NCBI GenBank assembly: GCA_004377135.1
Contig: SOHS01000001.1
Location: forward strand, 1 to 15,449
Origin: Dehalococcoidia bacterium
Lineage (GTDB): Bacteria > Chloroflexota > Dehalococcoidia > GIF9 > AB-539-J10
Length of the DNA: 15,449 bases
Direction: 5' to 3'
Shown: piece after piece, positions 14,704-15,449 of the stretch
Position numbering within the stretch: the first letter of the stretch is position 1
Layout of the letters: every line of letters begins with the position of its first letter
Program-made: the position numbers and the translations under genes
Notes under the pieces: model-generated
The model's database searches: none
What the model saw: only the letters and a program-made list of their open reading frames with translations
What the model was told of the DNA's origin: nothing

Positions 14704-15449
14704 ACCAATACCCCCTCAATTTCTGCTGTAATTTCTTCTGTGGTGAACTGTTTATGGGTAATTGCTACGCTAGGACAAGCGGCGACACAGGTGCCGCAGC
14801 CCTTACATAGAGCCTCGTTAATTCGGGATACCTTCTCATCCTCGATGTAAGAAATAGCACTGTAAGGGCAGAGAAGATTACAGATCCGGCAGCCGGAGCA
14901 CTTTTCTTCGTCAATAACAGCGGTAGCTGCCTCAAGCTCTACCCTCCCCTTGCTAATCAAGGCTAAAACCCGTGTAGCAGCCGCTGACGCCTGGGCTACG
15001 GTATCAGGTATATCTTTAGGACCCTGGCAGCAGCCAGCGATATAAACACCGTCGGTCATGGTTGCCACCGGGTCGAGTTTAGGATGTCTCTCCAAGAAGA
15101 AGCCATCGGCACTCTTGGTAATACCGAACAGCTTCGCCACTTCCGCAGCATCTGCCCTCGGCTCTAATGCCGTAGCCAAGATTACCATGTCCACGGGGAC
15201 GCGTATAATCTTGGACAATAAAGTGTCTTCACCACAGACGATAAGCTTTCCATCCTCATCTTCATTGATTGCCCTATCAGTAACCTCAGCTACCTTTCCT
15301 CGTACAAAGTTAACTCCCTCTTCAGAGAGCCGCTTATAGAATTCCTCATACGCCTTGCCGAAACAGCGCATATCTATATACATCTGGTAAACTTCAGCAT
15401 CTGTTCTTTCCTTTATAAGGTGGGAATACTTGAGCGCATACATGCAACA
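14700..15449 (-). CDS. hdrA: HdrA, C-terminal part (runs off the right edge)
   Basis: The last 249 residues of an HdrA-family flavin/iron-sulfur protein. The frame is open to the edge of the window and its first two visible codons are both Cys, placed directly before MYALKYS; they are the CC of the family's CxxxCCM cluster motif, so the apparent ATG at 15443 is internal. Then come the flavin-domain segments YIDMRCFGKAYEEFY, RVPVDMVILATALEPRADA and GVYIAGCCQGPKDIPDTVAQ. Two ferredoxin motifs close it, CSGCRICNLLC and CKGCGTCVAAC. It is the most conventional HdrA in the window and overlaps mvhD copy 1 by 4 nt. Its C-terminal ferredoxin region resembles that of HdrA2 (RVSHINEAVCKGCGTC beside KVSRINEALCKGCGTC). 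Confidence 0.92.
   Translation of the reverse strand, partial: CCMYALKYSHLIKERTDAEVYQMYIDMRCFGKAYEEFYKRLSEEGVNFVRGKVAEVTDRAINEDEDGKLIVCGEDTLLSKIIRVPVDMVILATALEPRADAAEVAKLFGITKSADGFFLERHPKLDPVATMTDGVYIAGCCQGPKDIPDTVAQASAAATRVLALISKGRVELEAATAVIDEEKCSGCRICNLLCPYSAISYIEDEKVSRINEALCKGCGTCVAACPSVAITHKQFTTEEITAEIEGVLV

Noticed and set aside
15441..15443. ATG at the right edge as the true start of an HdrA-like gene
   Set aside because: The two codons before it are Cys-Cys, part of the conserved HdrA cluster motif, so the gene continues outside the window.
1..15449. tRNA, rRNA, CRISPR array, insertion sequence or prophage signal
   Set aside because: No repeat-spacer pattern, transposase, integrase, terminal inverted repeat or tRNA-like cloverleaf was seen; the repeats present are paralogous genes.

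Overview
The window comes from a strictly anaerobic, hydrogen-metabolising prokaryote. Shine-Dalgarno sites (GGAGG) and a good sigma-70-type promoter point to a bacterium. The mix of soluble heterodisulfide reductase (Hdr)-like proteins, a group 3c (Mvh-type) [NiFe]-hydrogenase, an NfnAB-type transhydrogenase and molybdopterin/tungstate genes is typical of Chloroflexota (Dehalococcoidia-like), Desulfobacterota and related anaerobes. I lean towards the first, but the sequence alone does not settle it. No heme, quinone or membrane subunit is seen, so the encoded machinery should be cytosolic.

Plus strand, 1-2454: a 5'-truncated oxyanion (probably tungstate or molybdate) ABC-transporter ATPase, then moaA and moaC. 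They are packed tightly (ATGA overlap; 1 nt gap) and form one operon for uptake and cofactor synthesis. Its end meets the minus-strand genes head-on, with a 12 bp overlap of stop regions.

Minus strand, 15449 down to 2443, read in transcription order: hdrA (its start lies outside the window); mvhD copy 1; a damaged stretch holding an mvhG-like gene start and an hdrA 3' stump; an hdrC-hdrB fusion; an hdrA with a whole GltD/NfnB-like module inserted; a second hdrA-like gene (hdrA2); nfnA; nfnB; then a 138 bp gap with a promoter; then mvhD copy 2, mvhG, mvhA and the hydrogenase maturation protease. Most genes overlap by 4-8 bp or are separated by about 5-25 bp.

Inferred logic: MvhAG oxidises or makes H2. 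MvhD copy 2 links it to an HdrA flavin, where electrons could be bifurcated to ferredoxin and to the HdrCB fusion. Nfn and the GltD module inside HdrA add NAD(P)(H) entry and exit points. The first hdrA-mvhD pair looks like the remnant of, or adapter for, a second donor module whose small subunit was deleted. The native high-potential acceptor of HdrCB cannot be read from the sequence.
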